From assembly GCA_012837715.1 (NCBI GenBank), contig DUQR01000031.1, positions 1-64,000 on the forward strand: a stretch of DNA of 64,000 bases, in the 5' to 3' direction. The DNA is from Bacillota bacterium (GTDB taxonomy: Bacteria > Bacillota > UBA4882 > UBA10575). This document shows positions 8,714 to 17,110 of this stretch, one piece after another. The translations under genes were made by a program, and so were the position numbers. Positions within the stretch are counted from its first letter, which is position 1. Each line of letters begins with the position of its first letter. The notes beneath the pieces were generated by a model. That model was not told the DNA's origin, did no database searches, and saw only the letters and a list, made by a program, of their open reading frames with translations.

Positions 8714-11104
8714 ATGGGTCGCAAAAAGCACAAGCGCTTTCCCACTTATTATTATATCCTTTTCTTCCTTTTCGTTTTGGCCGGTTTTCTCTTTGCCACC
8801 GTCACCTTGCCGAAGGACCTGCGGAGCAAAGTGGAGAGTATGCGTTATGTTTCAAAAGTATATGATCGTAACGGGCAACTGATTGGTAACCTGTTTTCCC
8901 ACCGCAAGATCTGGGTCCCTTCGGATAAAATATCACCCTATCTGAAAAAAGCAGTGGTCGCCACGGAAGATGCCCGTTTTTACCGACATTTTGGCTTGGA
9001 TCCGATCGGCATTGCCCGGGCCGTTTACCAAACCATCATCCCGGGTGGGCTCCGCCAGGGGGGAAGTACCATCACCCAGCAGCTAGCTAAGGTCTCCCTC
9101 TTAACTTTTGACCGGACCATCACCCGGAAGTTACAAGATATGTTTTATGCCCTCTTAATCGAGCGGACCTATACCAAAGATGAGATCCTCGAGCTTTACC
9201 TGAACAGTATCAACTTGGCCCATGGCAACGTGGGGGTGGAAGCCGCCGCCCGTTACTATTTTAACAAAGCCGCGGCTCAACTTAACTTGGTAGAAGCCGC
9301 TTTACTAGCCGGGATTATCCAAAGCCCGGAAAACTATTCCCCCTACAAACACCCGGAAGCGGCCAAAGGCCGACGCAACCTGGTCCTCCGTAAAATGTGG
9401 GAACAGGAGTATATTACGGAGAAACAGTACAAAACGGCAATTGAACAAGATTTAGGGGTTAAGCCTCAACAGGAGCGCTCTTCCGTCGGCGCCTATTTCC
9501 TGGATTACCTCCGTGATTACCTGACCACAACCGAAAAGTATTCGGAAGAAGAATTACTCTGGGGTGGTTACCAGATTTACACCACTTTGGATCTGGCCTG
9601 CCAACAAGCGGCGGAAGTTACGCTCAAGAACATTCCCCATTATTCGGCGGAAGTTCAGCCGGAAGCAGCCCTCGTAACGCTTGACCCAAAAAACGGCGCC
9701 ATCCTGTCGATGGTCGGTGGGCGCAACTACCCTACCAGTCCCCTAAACCGGAGTGTTAAGGCGTACCGCCAACCCGGTTCGGCTTTGAAACCTTTTGTCT
9801 ACGCCACTGCTTTGGAGCAGAATTTTACGGCTGCGACCATCCTCTACGATCAACCTTTAGAGATCCATTTAGAGAATGGGCAGATCTGGTCGCCGGAGAA
9901 TAGTAACCGGGAGTATCAAGGAAAGATTACCCTCCGTCAAGCTTTAAGGGATTCCGTCAATACCATTGCTGTCCAACTTGTCCAAACCCTCGGCGTTTCC
10001 ACCGTCGCGAGCCAGCTGGAACAGATGGGGATTAAAAGTCTGGTCCGGAATGGACAAGTTAACGACTTAGGCTTTGCCCCACTGGCTTTGGGCGGATTAA
10101 CAAAAGGAGTCACTCCGTTAGAGCTTACGGCAGCTTATACTGTCTTTGCCAACCAAGGTAAATACCTTGAACCATATGCCGTCGTCCGCATCGCCGATTA
10201 TCAGGGCAAGACCCTCAAAACCTTCAAACCAAAAGCAGGGCGGTCGGTAATTAGCCCGCAAACCGCCTATATCATGACTGTGCTTTTACAAGATGTGGTC
10301 GCCCAAGGCACCGGGCGACGGGCGCAGCTCCCCGATGGACGGCCGGTCGCCGGTAAAACCGGAACGACCACCGATTACACGAACGCCTGGTTTGTCGGGT
10401 ACACCCCCGAATATCTAACCACCGTGTGGATTGGTAATGACCGGCAGGAAGACCCGATGCGCTACAAAGAAGGAGTAGTCGGCGGTGGTACCGCGGCTGC
10501 CGTCTGGAGTGACTACATGGACGAGATAACCGCCGGTTTACCAGTAACAAACTTTACCGAACCGGAAGGGATCGTCTGGGCGCATGTGGATCCGGCAACC
10601 GGCCAAGCCATCCCGGCTTGGGCTAATAAAGACTCCTACCTGGAGGTTTTTGCCGAAAACAAAGTACCGGAAAGCGCTTCCTATAAGATCTGGCGTTGGT
10701 TTACAACCTGGCCAAAAAAGCTAAAGGGCGAAGACCCTCCGGAGCAGGAGTCTGAACCGATTCCGGGGCAAGAATTCCATCCCCAGCCTGGGCCAGAGCA
10801 GGAGTGGTCTGCGGGACAAGAGGGGGACGAGCATCCAGGCCAAGGTTGGGAGGCGTCTCCGGAAGAAACTCCCGATCAGAACCGGGAACAAGGAAGCACC
10901 CAAATCCCAGAACAGACCCAAACCCAACCGCCGGCGCCGTCTTGGGAACATCCCGCCAAGCAGCCTTCGGCCAGTCCGGGGAACTTCCCCCAGGGCAACC
11001 GCCCAAACAACAATAATCCACCCCAGCCGGCAGAGGCTGGCTGGGGTGGAGGGTCGGCCCAAAACCATAGGACCGTTATTTATAGAATTGATGGTTTCCA
11101 ATAG
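8714..11104 (+). CDS. Class A penicillin-binding protein (PBP1A type)
   Basis: A bifunctional peptidoglycan glycosyltransferase/transpeptidase of 796 residues. An N-terminal transmembrane helix (about 12-33) precedes a GT51 domain with catalytic Glu85 in ATEDARFYRH and GGSTITQQLAK. The transpeptidase domain has Ser356 in PGSALKP, SVN at 414-416 and KTGTT at 548-552. After about residue 660 the protein becomes a long low-complexity tail rich in Pro, Gln, Glu and Gly, rather like those of Firmicute PBP1s. The ATG follows GGAGATGATAAC. The end overlaps the convergent hydrolase gene by 29 bases. Confidence 0.95.
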   Translation: MGRKKHKRFPTYYYILFFLFVLAGFLFATVTLPKDLRSKVESMRYVSKVYDRNGQLIGNLFSHRKIWVPSDKISPYLKKAVVATEDARFYRHFGLDPIGIARAVYQTIIPGGLRQGGSTITQQLAKVSLLTFDRTITRKLQDMFYALLIERTYTKDEILELYLNSINLAHGNVGVEAAARYYFNKAAAQLNLVEAALLAGIIQSPENYSPYKHPEAAKGRRNLVLRKMWEQEYITEKQYKTAIEQDLGVKPQQERSSVGAYFLDYLRDYLTTTEKYSEEELLWGGYQIYTTLDLACQQAAEVTLKNIPHYSAEVQPEAALVTLDPKNGAILSMVGGRNYPTSPLNRSVKAYRQPGSALKPFVYATALEQNFTAATILYDQPLEIHLENGQIWSPENSNREYQGKITLRQALRDSVNTIAVQLVQTLGVSTVASQLEQMGIKSLVRNGQVNDLGFAPLALGGLTKGVTPLELTAAYTVFANQGKYLEPYAVVRIADYQGKTLKTFKPKAGRSVISPQTAYIMTVLLQDVVAQGTGRRAQLPDGRPVAGKTGTTTDYTNAWFVGYTPEYLTTVWIGNDRQEDPMRYKEGVVGGGTAAAVWSDYMDEITAGLPVTNFTEPEGIVWAHVDPATGQAIPAWANKDSYLEVFAENKVPESASYKIWRWFTTWPKKLKGEDPPEQESEPIPGQEFHPQPGPEQEWSAGQEGDEHPGQGWEASPEETPDQNREQGSTQIPEQTQTQPPAPSWEHPAKQPSASPGNFPQGNRPNNNNPPQPAEAGWGGGSAQNHRTVIYRIDGFQ
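11018..11049 (-). terminator. Hairpin in the PBP tail, likely terminator of the hydrolase gene
   Basis: A perfect 11-bp stem (CCACCCCAGCC with GGCTGGGGTGG, loop of 10) lies 27 bases past the stop of the minus-strand hydrolase gene. On the minus strand it is followed by ATTATTGTTGTTT. It is embedded in the coding sequence of the PBP C-terminal tail. The T-tract is imperfect. Confidence 0.5.
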
Positions 11105-11927
11105 TCACGGTCGGTTTTAGCTTAGCCGTGTTAAAAAACCGGGCTCCTTCCCGGGAGGCAAGTCTGGGGTTGTAATAAAATAAAGCGCCCCGGGAAGGAT
11201 CCCGGCCGGCAAGGGCCTCCCGCGCTGCCTGTAAAGACTGGGCGTTCGGTTCTATGGTGGCCAGTTTTGGCAGACAACTAAACTGGCCGGGTTGGTAAAT
11301 CACATCATAAATCGTATTGGGAAACTGGGGACTTTTCACCCGGTTTAGCACCACCGCCCCAACAGCTACCTGTCCCTCAAAGGGCTCGCCTTCTGCTTCC
11401 GCCCGGATCAGTTTGGCCAGTAAGTAAAGGTCCTGATCGGTATTTCTTGGCCTCCGGGAAGAGACCGGAGTATATCCATAGTGGAGAGCAAGGCCAAGAA
11501 AGGGCGCCAACCGGTTCTGTTCTCCAACTAGGTTAGTCGGGACCAGTCGGCCTTCCACCGCCGTCGAAAGACCTTTAATCAGCCAATCCAAATGGAGTTC
11601 CAAACCGACGGTTAATTCGATTCTTTGGTCGAGCGGCAACTGGCTGAGCGCCAGGGTGTCCCGTACCCCCAAACCAACGTAGGAGTGAAAATGGGTGCCT
11701 GATTGTGGAATATAGAGGACAGCTAAACCCAGATCTTCCCCTTCCCAGGCATAAACGGAACGTAAACCCCAGTTAGGCGTAAACCACCAGTTTAGTTTCA
11801 AAGCCTCCGGAGCAATCCCCTCTTTTATTTCCCAATCCAAACCAAACTGCCAGGAAGCAGCCATCGACGGTGAAGTGGTCAACAGGACGGATAAAACAAT
11901 AACTATAATCGTAACCTTTCTCATCAT
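11076..11927 (-). CDS. SleB-type cell wall hydrolase with N-terminal beta-barrel-like domain
   Basis: The 283-residue protein has a signal peptide (1-23, ending SMAA). Residues 24-155 are a run of alternating polar/hydrophobic strands rich in Trp, Tyr, Leu and Gly, about eight in number, like a small outer-membrane barrel. A linker (SSRRPRNTDQ) leads to a Hydrolase_2/SleB domain at about 165-283 with LIRAEAEGEPFEGQVAVGAV, VLNRV and YYNP. SleB-like enzymes are lytic transglycosylases that cut spore cortex or wall, and the Glu in RAEAEGE is the likely catalytic residue. The barrel reading is inferred from pattern only. GGAGGTGG precedes the ATG. It is convergent with the PBP gene. Confidence 0.75.
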   Translation of the reverse strand: MMRKVTIIVIVLSVLLTTSPSMAASWQFGLDWEIKEGIAPEALKLNWWFTPNWGLRSVYAWEGEDLGLAVLYIPQSGTHFHSYVGLGVRDTLALSQLPLDQRIELTVGLELHLDWLIKGLSTAVEGRLVPTNLVGEQNRLAPFLGLALHYGYTPVSSRRPRNTDQDLYLLAKLIRAEAEGEPFEGQVAVGAVVLNRVKSPQFPNTIYDVIYQPGQFSCLPKLATIEPNAQSLQAAREALAGRDPSRGALFYYNPRLASREGARFFNTAKLKPTVTIGNHQFYK

Positions 11928-12065
11928 TCCACCTCCAGCGGGAGATAGTCCGCTAGAGATTAGAATTAGGCGCCGCTTAGGTAAACTCCTCTTTTCTTCC
12001 TTAAGAGCTTTTTATGTTGTCATTAGGAGGGTTATAAAGCAAAAAGCTTTATCAGGATTCGTCTT

Positions 12066-12821
12066 TTAGAAATAACCGGGTAACGCCGGTGAAGCCAGGA
12101 GGATCCGGGTTAAGTTCTCCGTTTCCTCGTACCGGTAACCGAATTCCAGATTGATGTTTCTGCCCTCCCGGACGACTTTCCCCTCAAGCAGATTGCTCCA
12201 GGCCGACCACCGTCCGTAGAAGGAATCAGCCCCGCCGTTACTCCCGGTTACCTGTAACCGCTTGAACGCGCTTTTCATTAAATGATAAGCTTCTCCTTCC
12301 GTCAGTTTCCCGGGCTTAACTCCACCCAACATGACTGCCAGTGGAAACTCCCCCGTTACCGGCTCGAAAGCCCGCTTCAGCCGGAGCATCGTCTCCGCCA
12401 GCACTTCTTTGCGGTCAGGCAAGACAATGACTCCACAAAAAGTCTCCGCCTGATCGATCTCATCACGAATCGATTGCAAGGTAATCACCACTTGTGCCTG
12501 CTCTTCTAAACTACCTTCCAGGGTTAGATAGCTGAAATCAAGCTCTTCTCCAGTCAAGGGCGGCGCCACCTTTTTCAGTTTCAACCGTTTCTCAAGGTCA
12601 TTCCCAATTTTCATCAGTTGGGTAGTCGCCATAAATTCGTTATTTAGCTTCTTCCAACCTTCAATCTGGATCTCGGTCAAGGGAACCCCCATTTCTTCCC
12701 ATCCGGTTAATAAATGATGGTCATGAATGGGCACACTAAAAGTCAGATCAACGTAACGCATCGTAAAGAGGAATAAAAAGCAAAGTGAAAAGAGGATTTT
12801 CCGTAGTAAAGAACGGAACAT
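12066..12821 (-). CDS. ywmB: YwmB-like protein
   Basis: A 251-residue secreted or membrane-anchored protein with an N-terminal hydrophobic segment (about 7-22) and the overall layout of the YwmB family (PF08680). This includes the central LTLEGSLEEQAQVVITLQSI region and the conserved end with GADSFYGRWSAW. YwmB occurs in spore formers, in Bacillus beside spoIID and spoIIQ. Its function is not established. Here it lies next to the SleB-type hydrolase gene but is spaced from it by about 140 bases. GGAGGGAGAGAA precedes the ATG. Confidence 0.75.
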   Translation of the reverse strand: MFRSLLRKILFSLCFLFLFTMRYVDLTFSVPIHDHHLLTGWEEMGVPLTEIQIEGWKKLNNEFMATTQLMKIGNDLEKRLKLKKVAPPLTGEELDFSYLTLEGSLEEQAQVVITLQSIRDEIDQAETFCGVIVLPDRKEVLAETMLRLKRAFEPVTGEFPLAVMLGGVKPGKLTEGEAYHLMKSAFKRLQVTGSNGGADSFYGRWSAWSNLLEGKVVREGRNINLEFGYRYEETENLTRILLASPALPGYF

Positions 12822-13274
12822 TTCTCTCCCTCCGGAACAGTATTTGTAATCAGTATTTACTATTCCGGGTAATTATATACATCATTTTGGTGATTATTTT
12901 CTGCAAAGCAACGGTTCAAGCTCCGCTTCGTAATGAATTTCACCCAGGAATTCAAGACAGGAGAACACCATCCACTCCTAGCTGGGGAATACAGGCAAAG
13001 GCAAGTCATTCAGCCAGCGGCGAGATGTATTTTCTGAGTATTCGTCCACAAAAAAGAAGAGAAAAAGCTGATCTTCACCATTGCGAAATTGTTTATTACT
13101 TGGTATAATTAGTTGGTCCTAATTTTATGTTATATTAGAGAGAATTCCTTCTCTCCAAACTACTGAAGATGGACATTATCATCAAAAAAAATATTTAAAT
13201 CCAAAGCACCCGAGTTGGACAAGGCTTTTCTCTTCGAAAGGGCTTTCCCGTTCGGGACGGAAAGGAGACTGATC
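12822..13274. other. Intergenic region before the acyl-CoA ligase gene
   Basis: About 450 bases between divergent genes. It holds the degenerate repeat copy described at 12917-13043 and an AT-rich stretch at 13090-13200. AAGGAGA at 13261-13267 is the ribosome site of the ligase gene. I see no RNA gene or terminator. Confidence 0.5.
12917..13043 (+). repeat. Degenerate copy of a sequence also found near 54861
   Basis: The segment beginning AAGCTCCGCTTCGTAATGAA resembles 54861-54975, which reads AATCTCCGCTTCGCAACGAA. Both continue with GGAG.ACACCAT and later AATACAG.CAAA. Read in one frame both give peptides of the form F-x-LRF-x2-N followed by FK-x2-EH, and both end in Phe-stop. This suggests relics of related coding sequence. 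Similarity fades in the second half, so homology is only probable. Confidence 0.35.
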
Positions 13275-14891
13275 ATGTCTAACGGTTCTGTACCCAAGTG
13301 GGTAAACCATTACGAACACGGAGTCTCGTCCCATTTAAAATACCCCAAGTTAACCCTGGGACAAGTTCTTCACCAAACCGCCGACAAATATCCGGATCAT
13401 ACCGCTTTTATTTTCTTAGAGCAGGAATGGACTTATCGACAATTTAACGAGCTCGTATCCAAGATGGCCAATGCCCTCATTGAGCTAGGTCTGAGCGTTG
13501 GCGATCCGGTGGGTATTTATCTTCCCAATTCACCCCAATTTCTCATCGCCTATTATGGTATTCTGCGTTCCGGAGGGATCGCGGTTCCGATCAACCCGAT
13601 GTTGACTGGAAATGACCTCGCGTTTGTCATCAAAGACGCCGGGATGAAGATCTTAATTACCAGCACCGACACGTTAGACCCGATTGAACAGGCAAAGACC
13701 AGTGATTTACAGATCATTACGACGGTATTAACCGGTCAGTTGGATCCGGAATGCAATCAACCGACGGCCAGCGGCCTCCTCGCCTTGGAGAAACTGTTGG
13801 CGACGGCAACCGGCACTGATCCGCAGGTTCCCATTGGGCCTGAGGCCATTGCCAATTTGCAATATACTGGAGGAACAACCGGCCGGTCGAAAGGGGCCAT
13901 TCTTTCCCATGCCAATTTACTGGCCAATGCCATTCAGTTCCGGGACTGGTTCAAAAATGTGTACACCGATGGAGACGGTCGCTTTTTGGGTGTAATCCCC
14001 TTCTTTCATATTTACGGGTTAACGACCACAATCAACGGTCCGATCTTGACCGGTTCATCCATCATTCTCCATTCCCGGTTCGATATTAACGAAATTATGC
14101 AATCCATCAACAAATATAAACCCAACCTCTTTATGGGCGTGCCAGCCATGTACGCGGCCATTGCCATGCGTGACAGCCAGGGTTACGACCTCAGTTCGAT
14201 TCGGGCCTGCGTCAGTGGTTCTTCCCCGCTCCCGCCGGCCGTCCAGGAACGGTTTGAACAAGTAACTGGCGGCAAACTGGTGGAAGGTTACGGGCTCTCC
14301 GAGTGTTCACCCATTGTCACCGTTACTCCGATTTACGGAACGGTTAAACCGGGCAGCATCGGTATTCCGATTGCCGATACGAAAATCAAGATTGTCGACC
14401 CGACCACCGGCGAAGAGATCACCACAAGCGGCGAGATCGGCGAACTACTGGTGCAAGGCCCCCAAGTGATGCAGGGCTATTGGAATAATCCGGAAGAAAC
14501 CGAGTTGGTTTTGGTCGATGGTTGGTTACGCACCGGAGATTTGGTCTATATGGATGACGACGGTTATATCTTTATCGCTGACCGGTTGAAAGATATGATT
14601 ATCATGGGTGGCGAAAAAATTTACCCCCGGGAGCTCGAGGATTTTCTCTACACCCATCCGGCCGTCAAAGAAGTGGCGGTCACCGGAATCCCCCACCCGC
14701 TCCGGGGCGAAGTCCCGAAAGCCTTTGTTGTTTTAAAGGAAGGCGTTGAGACCACGGAAAAAGAACTAAGGCATTATTGTCTCGACCACCTCTCCCGGTT
14801 TAAAGTCCCCAAGATTCAGATTATCGATGCTTTACCCCGGAACGCCGTCGGTAAAGTCTTACGCCGGCTTCTCCGGGAAAACCAGGAATAA
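13275..14891 (+). CDS. Long-chain fatty acyl-CoA ligase (AMP-forming)
   Basis: An ANL-superfamily adenylating enzyme of 538 residues. The P-loop motif YTGGTTGRSKGA lies near residue 195. YGLSECSP is near 340 and GDLVYMDDDGYIFIADRLKD near 435, with the hinge Asp-Arg-Leu-Lys. The C-terminal catalytic Lys is in NAVGKVLRRLL. It should activate fatty acids to acyl-CoA via acyl-adenylate in the cytoplasm. ATG 13275 is selected because AAGGAGA lies seven bases before it. The frame is open 20 codons further upstream without a ribosome site. It is followed by an intrinsic terminator, so monocistronic. Confidence 0.9.
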   Translation: MSNGSVPKWVNHYEHGVSSHLKYPKLTLGQVLHQTADKYPDHTAFIFLEQEWTYRQFNELVSKMANALIELGLSVGDPVGIYLPNSPQFLIAYYGILRSGGIAVPINPMLTGNDLAFVIKDAGMKILITSTDTLDPIEQAKTSDLQIITTVLTGQLDPECNQPTASGLLALEKLLATATGTDPQVPIGPEAIANLQYTGGTTGRSKGAILSHANLLANAIQFRDWFKNVYTDGDGRFLGVIPFFHIYGLTTTINGPILTGSSIILHSRFDINEIMQSINKYKPNLFMGVPAMYAAIAMRDSQGYDLSSIRACVSGSSPLPPAVQERFEQVTGGKLVEGYGLSECSPIVTVTPIYGTVKPGSIGIPIADTKIKIVDPTTGEEITTSGEIGELLVQGPQVMQGYWNNPEETELVLVDGWLRTGDLVYMDDDGYIFIADRLKDMIIMGGEKIYPRELEDFLYTHPAVKEVAVTGIPHPLRGEVPKAFVVLKEGVETTEKELRHYCLDHLSRFKVPKIQIIDALPRNAVGKVLRRLLRENQE

Positions 14892-15259
14892 AGCTCAACC
14901 TACCACGGGCTCCGTCGATGACGGGGCCCAATTTTTTCGCCCAATGTGCGCAAAGGGAATTGAATTGAAGAAGCACCCAGTTTATATATGGAATTTCCTG
15001 CAAAGGGGTATAACGCAAAAAGCTTTAAACATGGAAAAAACGGAAACTTTAGAGGTAAACCGGGAATAATATGTTGTCGTTCGCCGCTTTTCCGGGTTGC
15101 TGCCCCTTTTTTTCTTCTCGCGATCACCAATTTCCGCCTCCACCCCAAAAAGAGGAAATTACGTAACTAATCGGGAGATTCCTACCATCTTATGGAAAGG
15201 AGTTCCTTCCACGAACACGAATAGTTTTATGACTGAGAGCATAAACGGGGTGATAAAAT
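14892..15259. other. Intergenic region after the acyl-CoA ligase gene
   Basis: About 370 bases. It opens with the ligase terminator and contains one copy of the short motif AACGCAAAAAGCTTTA at 15013-15028. Otherwise it shows only AT-rich sequence. GGGGTGAT at 15247-15254 is the ribosome site of the CheC-like gene. The small ORFs inside show no protein-like composition. Confidence 0.5.
14907..14937 (+). terminator. Intrinsic terminator of the acyl-CoA ligase gene
   Basis: Stem GGGCTCCGT with ACGGGGCCC (one U-G pair), loop CGATG, then AATTTTTT. It starts 15 bases after the ligase stop. Confidence 0.8.
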
Positions 15260-15913
15260 ATGGCAGTCGAAATCCGAAAGGGTCTTTTTTATTCTCCACT
15301 CCTCATTAACGAACGAGGTGTCAACAAATTAGAGAAACTTTACCAAGCAGGTGTGCGTTCCCTCAGCCAAAAACTTTCCTCTCTCTTCCCGCACCCGATT
15401 GAAATGGAACTGACCGGTTTCTTCTTTCTTCCTTTTTCCTGGTTAGTCCAGAACCTGGAACATGTCCCCACCGCAGAGATGGGGTTCCATTCCCGTGTCA
15501 CCGGTGACCTCAAAGGTGAATTATATCTATGTTTCTCCCGTGAAACGGCAATGGAACTGATCAGTATGGAAATGAAAAAACAACGGACCATCCGGAAGTT
15601 TTTCCTTTCAAAAGTTGATGAATCCTTTTTAAGTGAAATCACCAACATCCTCATCAATACCTTCTGGCATTCTCTCCACCAGGAACTACCGACCCGATGG
15701 TGGTTGACCCCGCCCTGCCCCATTCATAATGTTTTAAAATCAATCCAATTGGCCAGTAAAATCTATTCCTTTGACCGCCGGGTCTTAATGGCGGAGATCA
15801 CCGCCTATAATCCCGAGTTTAAGATGGAATTAATCTTTATTCCGGTCGGAGAAAGCCTCAATCTATTCTTGTCCCGCCTTGAAGAACTTTTATCTTCCGC
15901 CGATCAGAATTAA
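15260..15913 (+). CDS. CheC/CheX-like protein with an intact phosphatase motif
   Basis: A 217-residue cytoplasmic protein. I recognise the CheC-type active-site pattern D/S-x3-E-x2-N-x22-P: SFLSEITN, beginning with the Ser of DESFL, and then Pro exactly 22 residues after Asn. Preceding text (GFHSRVTGDLKGELYLCFSR, then ETAMELI) matches the CheC/CheX fold, where a Gly-rich strand leads to a helix. CheC and CheX dephosphorylate CheY-P. Only one motif copy is seen, as in CheX. No chemotaxis gene is adjacent, so its response-regulator partner is unknown. The N-terminal 60 residues are not typical of the family. Confidence 0.65.
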   Translation: MAVEIRKGLFYSPLLINERGVNKLEKLYQAGVRSLSQKLSSLFPHPIEMELTGFFFLPFSWLVQNLEHVPTAEMGFHSRVTGDLKGELYLCFSRETAMELISMEMKKQRTIRKFFLSKVDESFLSEITNILINTFWHSLHQELPTRWWLTPPCPIHNVLKSIQLASKIYSFDRRVLMAEITAYNPEFKMELIFIPVGESLNLFLSRLEELLSSADQN

Positions 15914-15982
15914 GCAATTCTCCCTGATCCATAAATTCTTGCGGAGAGGAGCATAATAGAGATAAGGAAATGGGGAGGAACA

Positions 15983-16162
15983 ATGAGCGTTAAAAGAAAA
16001 AATTTGCATGTAAGAATCGAAGAAGACACCTATGAAAAGCTTCGTCATTTAACCTTTTATGAACGGTCAAGTATTTCAGAGGTGGTCCGTCGTTTGATCA
16101 CTGAATATTTGGAAGAAAAAGCCATCGACGAACCGGACTTTGTGGTGCCACCACGGCTTTAG
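15983..16162 (+). CDS. Small ribbon-helix-helix DNA-binding protein
   Basis: A 59-residue protein starting MSVKRKNLHVRIEEDTYEKL. It has a short basic beta strand followed by two helices (EKLRHLTFYERSSISEVVRR and LITEYLEE), the CopG/Arc/MetJ layout. Such proteins dimerise and repress, often as antitoxins or copy regulators. The ATG is preceded by GGGGAGGAACA. It lies 70 bases after the CheC-like gene and may be cotranscribed. No toxin gene is adjacent, so an antitoxin role is not supported. Confidence 0.8.
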   Translation: MSVKRKNLHVRIEEDTYEKLRHLTFYERSSISEVVRRLITEYLEEKAIDEPDFVVPPRL

Positions 16163-16163
16163 C

Positions 16164-16189
16164 AAAATAAAAACCCGCCAAATGGCGGG
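16164..16189 (-). terminator. Intrinsic terminator of the ferredoxin gene
   Basis: A CCCGCC/GGCGGG stem with loop AAAT is followed on the minus strand by TTTTTATTTT. It lies 25 bases past the ferredoxin stop. Confidence 0.8.
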
Positions 16190-16214
16190 GTTAGTTCCAA
16201 AGAATCGGCCGGTA

Positions 16215-16385
16215 TTATTCGGGTTGGGGAGCTCCTACCGGACAAACATCGGCGCAGGCGCCACAATCAATACATTTTTCGGCATCAATCTCGTATTTAT
16301 CTGCGCCCTCACTGATCGCCTCTACCGGACACTCAGGAGCACAGGCCCCACAACTAATGCATTCATCGTTAATTTTGTAAGCCAT
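16215..16385 (-). CDS. 2[4Fe-4S] ferredoxin
   Basis: A classical clostridial ferredoxin of 56 residues. It has two CxxCxxCxxxCP cluster motifs (CISCGACAPECP and CIDCGACADVCP) in a nearly symmetric fold. It is a low-potential one-electron carrier for fermentative and redox enzymes. ATG 16385 is chosen because AAAGGAGGTGTCGAG precedes it. The frame is open far upstream but that stretch is not protein-like. Monocistronic, with its own terminator. Confidence 0.96.
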   Translation of the reverse strand: MAYKINDECISCGACAPECPVEAISEGADKYEIDAEKCIDCGACADVCPVGAPQPE

Positions 16386-16641
16386 CTCGACACCTCCTTT
16401 ATTATCTATCCCACCACTCCAACACAGAGAACGGATCGGCTTTTGCCGAACGGTGGAGGGTGATGATCCCAAACAAAATAAATATATTCGCGTTGAAAAG
16501 AAAACCCCCTTCTTTTTTTGAAGATTATTTACTAGATCTTTATTCCAGAGGCGAAAGCGGGTGTAACTCATCAAAGGTTCAACCAACAGAAAAAGCCTTG
16601 GTAAAGTAAGTCAACGCAAAGAGCTTTGGTAAAAGTTGTGC

Positions 16642-16670
16642 TTGACTTTTTCCCTCAATTATCATAAAAT
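16642..16670 (+). promoter_or_regulatory. Promoter of the tRNA-Gly/tRNA-Thr unit
   Basis: TTGACT, a 17-base spacer and TAAAAT form a sigma-A type promoter. The -10 box ends 12 bases before the first tRNA. Confidence 0.7.
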
Positions 16671-16682
16671 AAAAAATGCTAA

Positions 16683-16757
16683 GCGGGCGTGGCTCAGTGG
16701 TAGAGCATCGGCTTCCCAAGCCGAGGATCGCGGGTTCGAATCCCGTCGCCCGCTCCA
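16683..16757 (+). tRNA. tRNA-Gly (anticodon CCC)
   Basis: The 75-base cloverleaf has a seven-pair acceptor stem (GCGGGCG/CGCCCGC) and an anticodon stem TCGGC/GCCGA with loop TTCCCAA, giving anticodon CCC. A GGTTCGAATCC T-arm and an encoded CCA end follow. Confidence 0.96.
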
Positions 16758-16768
16758 TTTACTCTCAT

Positions 16769-16844
16769 GCTGGCGTAGCTCAATCGGCAGAGCAGCGGTA
16801 TCGTAAACCGCAGGTTGTCCGTTCAATTCGGATCGCCAGCTCCA
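16769..16844 (+). tRNA. tRNA-Thr (anticodon CGT)
   Basis: The 76-base cloverleaf has acceptor GCTGGCG/CGCCAGC and anticodon stem GCGGT/ACCGC with loop ATCGTAA, giving anticodon CGT. The T-loop is TTCAATT and CCA is encoded. It follows tRNA-Gly by 11 bases, probably one transcript. Confidence 0.94.
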
Positions 16845-16854
16845 GCTAAAAAAG

Positions 16855-16882
16855 AAATCCGGATACTCCGGATTTTTCTTTT
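16855..16882 (+). terminator. Intrinsic terminator of the tRNA unit
   Basis: Stem AAATCCGGA/TCCGGATTT with loop TAC is followed by TTCTTTT, ten bases after the tRNA-Thr CCA end. Confidence 0.85.
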
Positions 16883-17046
16883 GCCCGTAATTGGTCCTCT
16901 TCTTTTTCAACAATCACTCCCGCCTGGATTTTTAATTCTAGTTCTTTTCCCTAGATAAAATAACCAACAAGACTTTTTTTCGTTATCAAAATTATTTATA
17001 AGCCGTACACCTTCTTTTCGTCGTGTAAAAACTCAGTTCGATCTGT

Positions 17047-17075
17047 AAAGGACCCGGAAGTAAACCGGGTCCTTT
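17047..17075. terminator. Symmetric hairpin after the tiny membrane protein gene
   Basis: Perfect 11-bp stem AAAGGACCCGG/CCGGGTCCTTT with loop AAGTAAA. It lies 36 bases past the stop of the minus-strand mini-gene and could end its transcript. The T-tract is only three bases, so efficiency is uncertain. Confidence 0.55.
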
Positions 17076-17110
17076 CCTTGCCGAAAGTTAAATGATTAAA
17101 TCAATAAGGC

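Noticed and set aside
16662-16913. An 83-codon frame on the minus strand over the two tRNAs
   Set aside because: It is antisense to both tRNAs and its peptide is the usual tRNA-shadow sequence.
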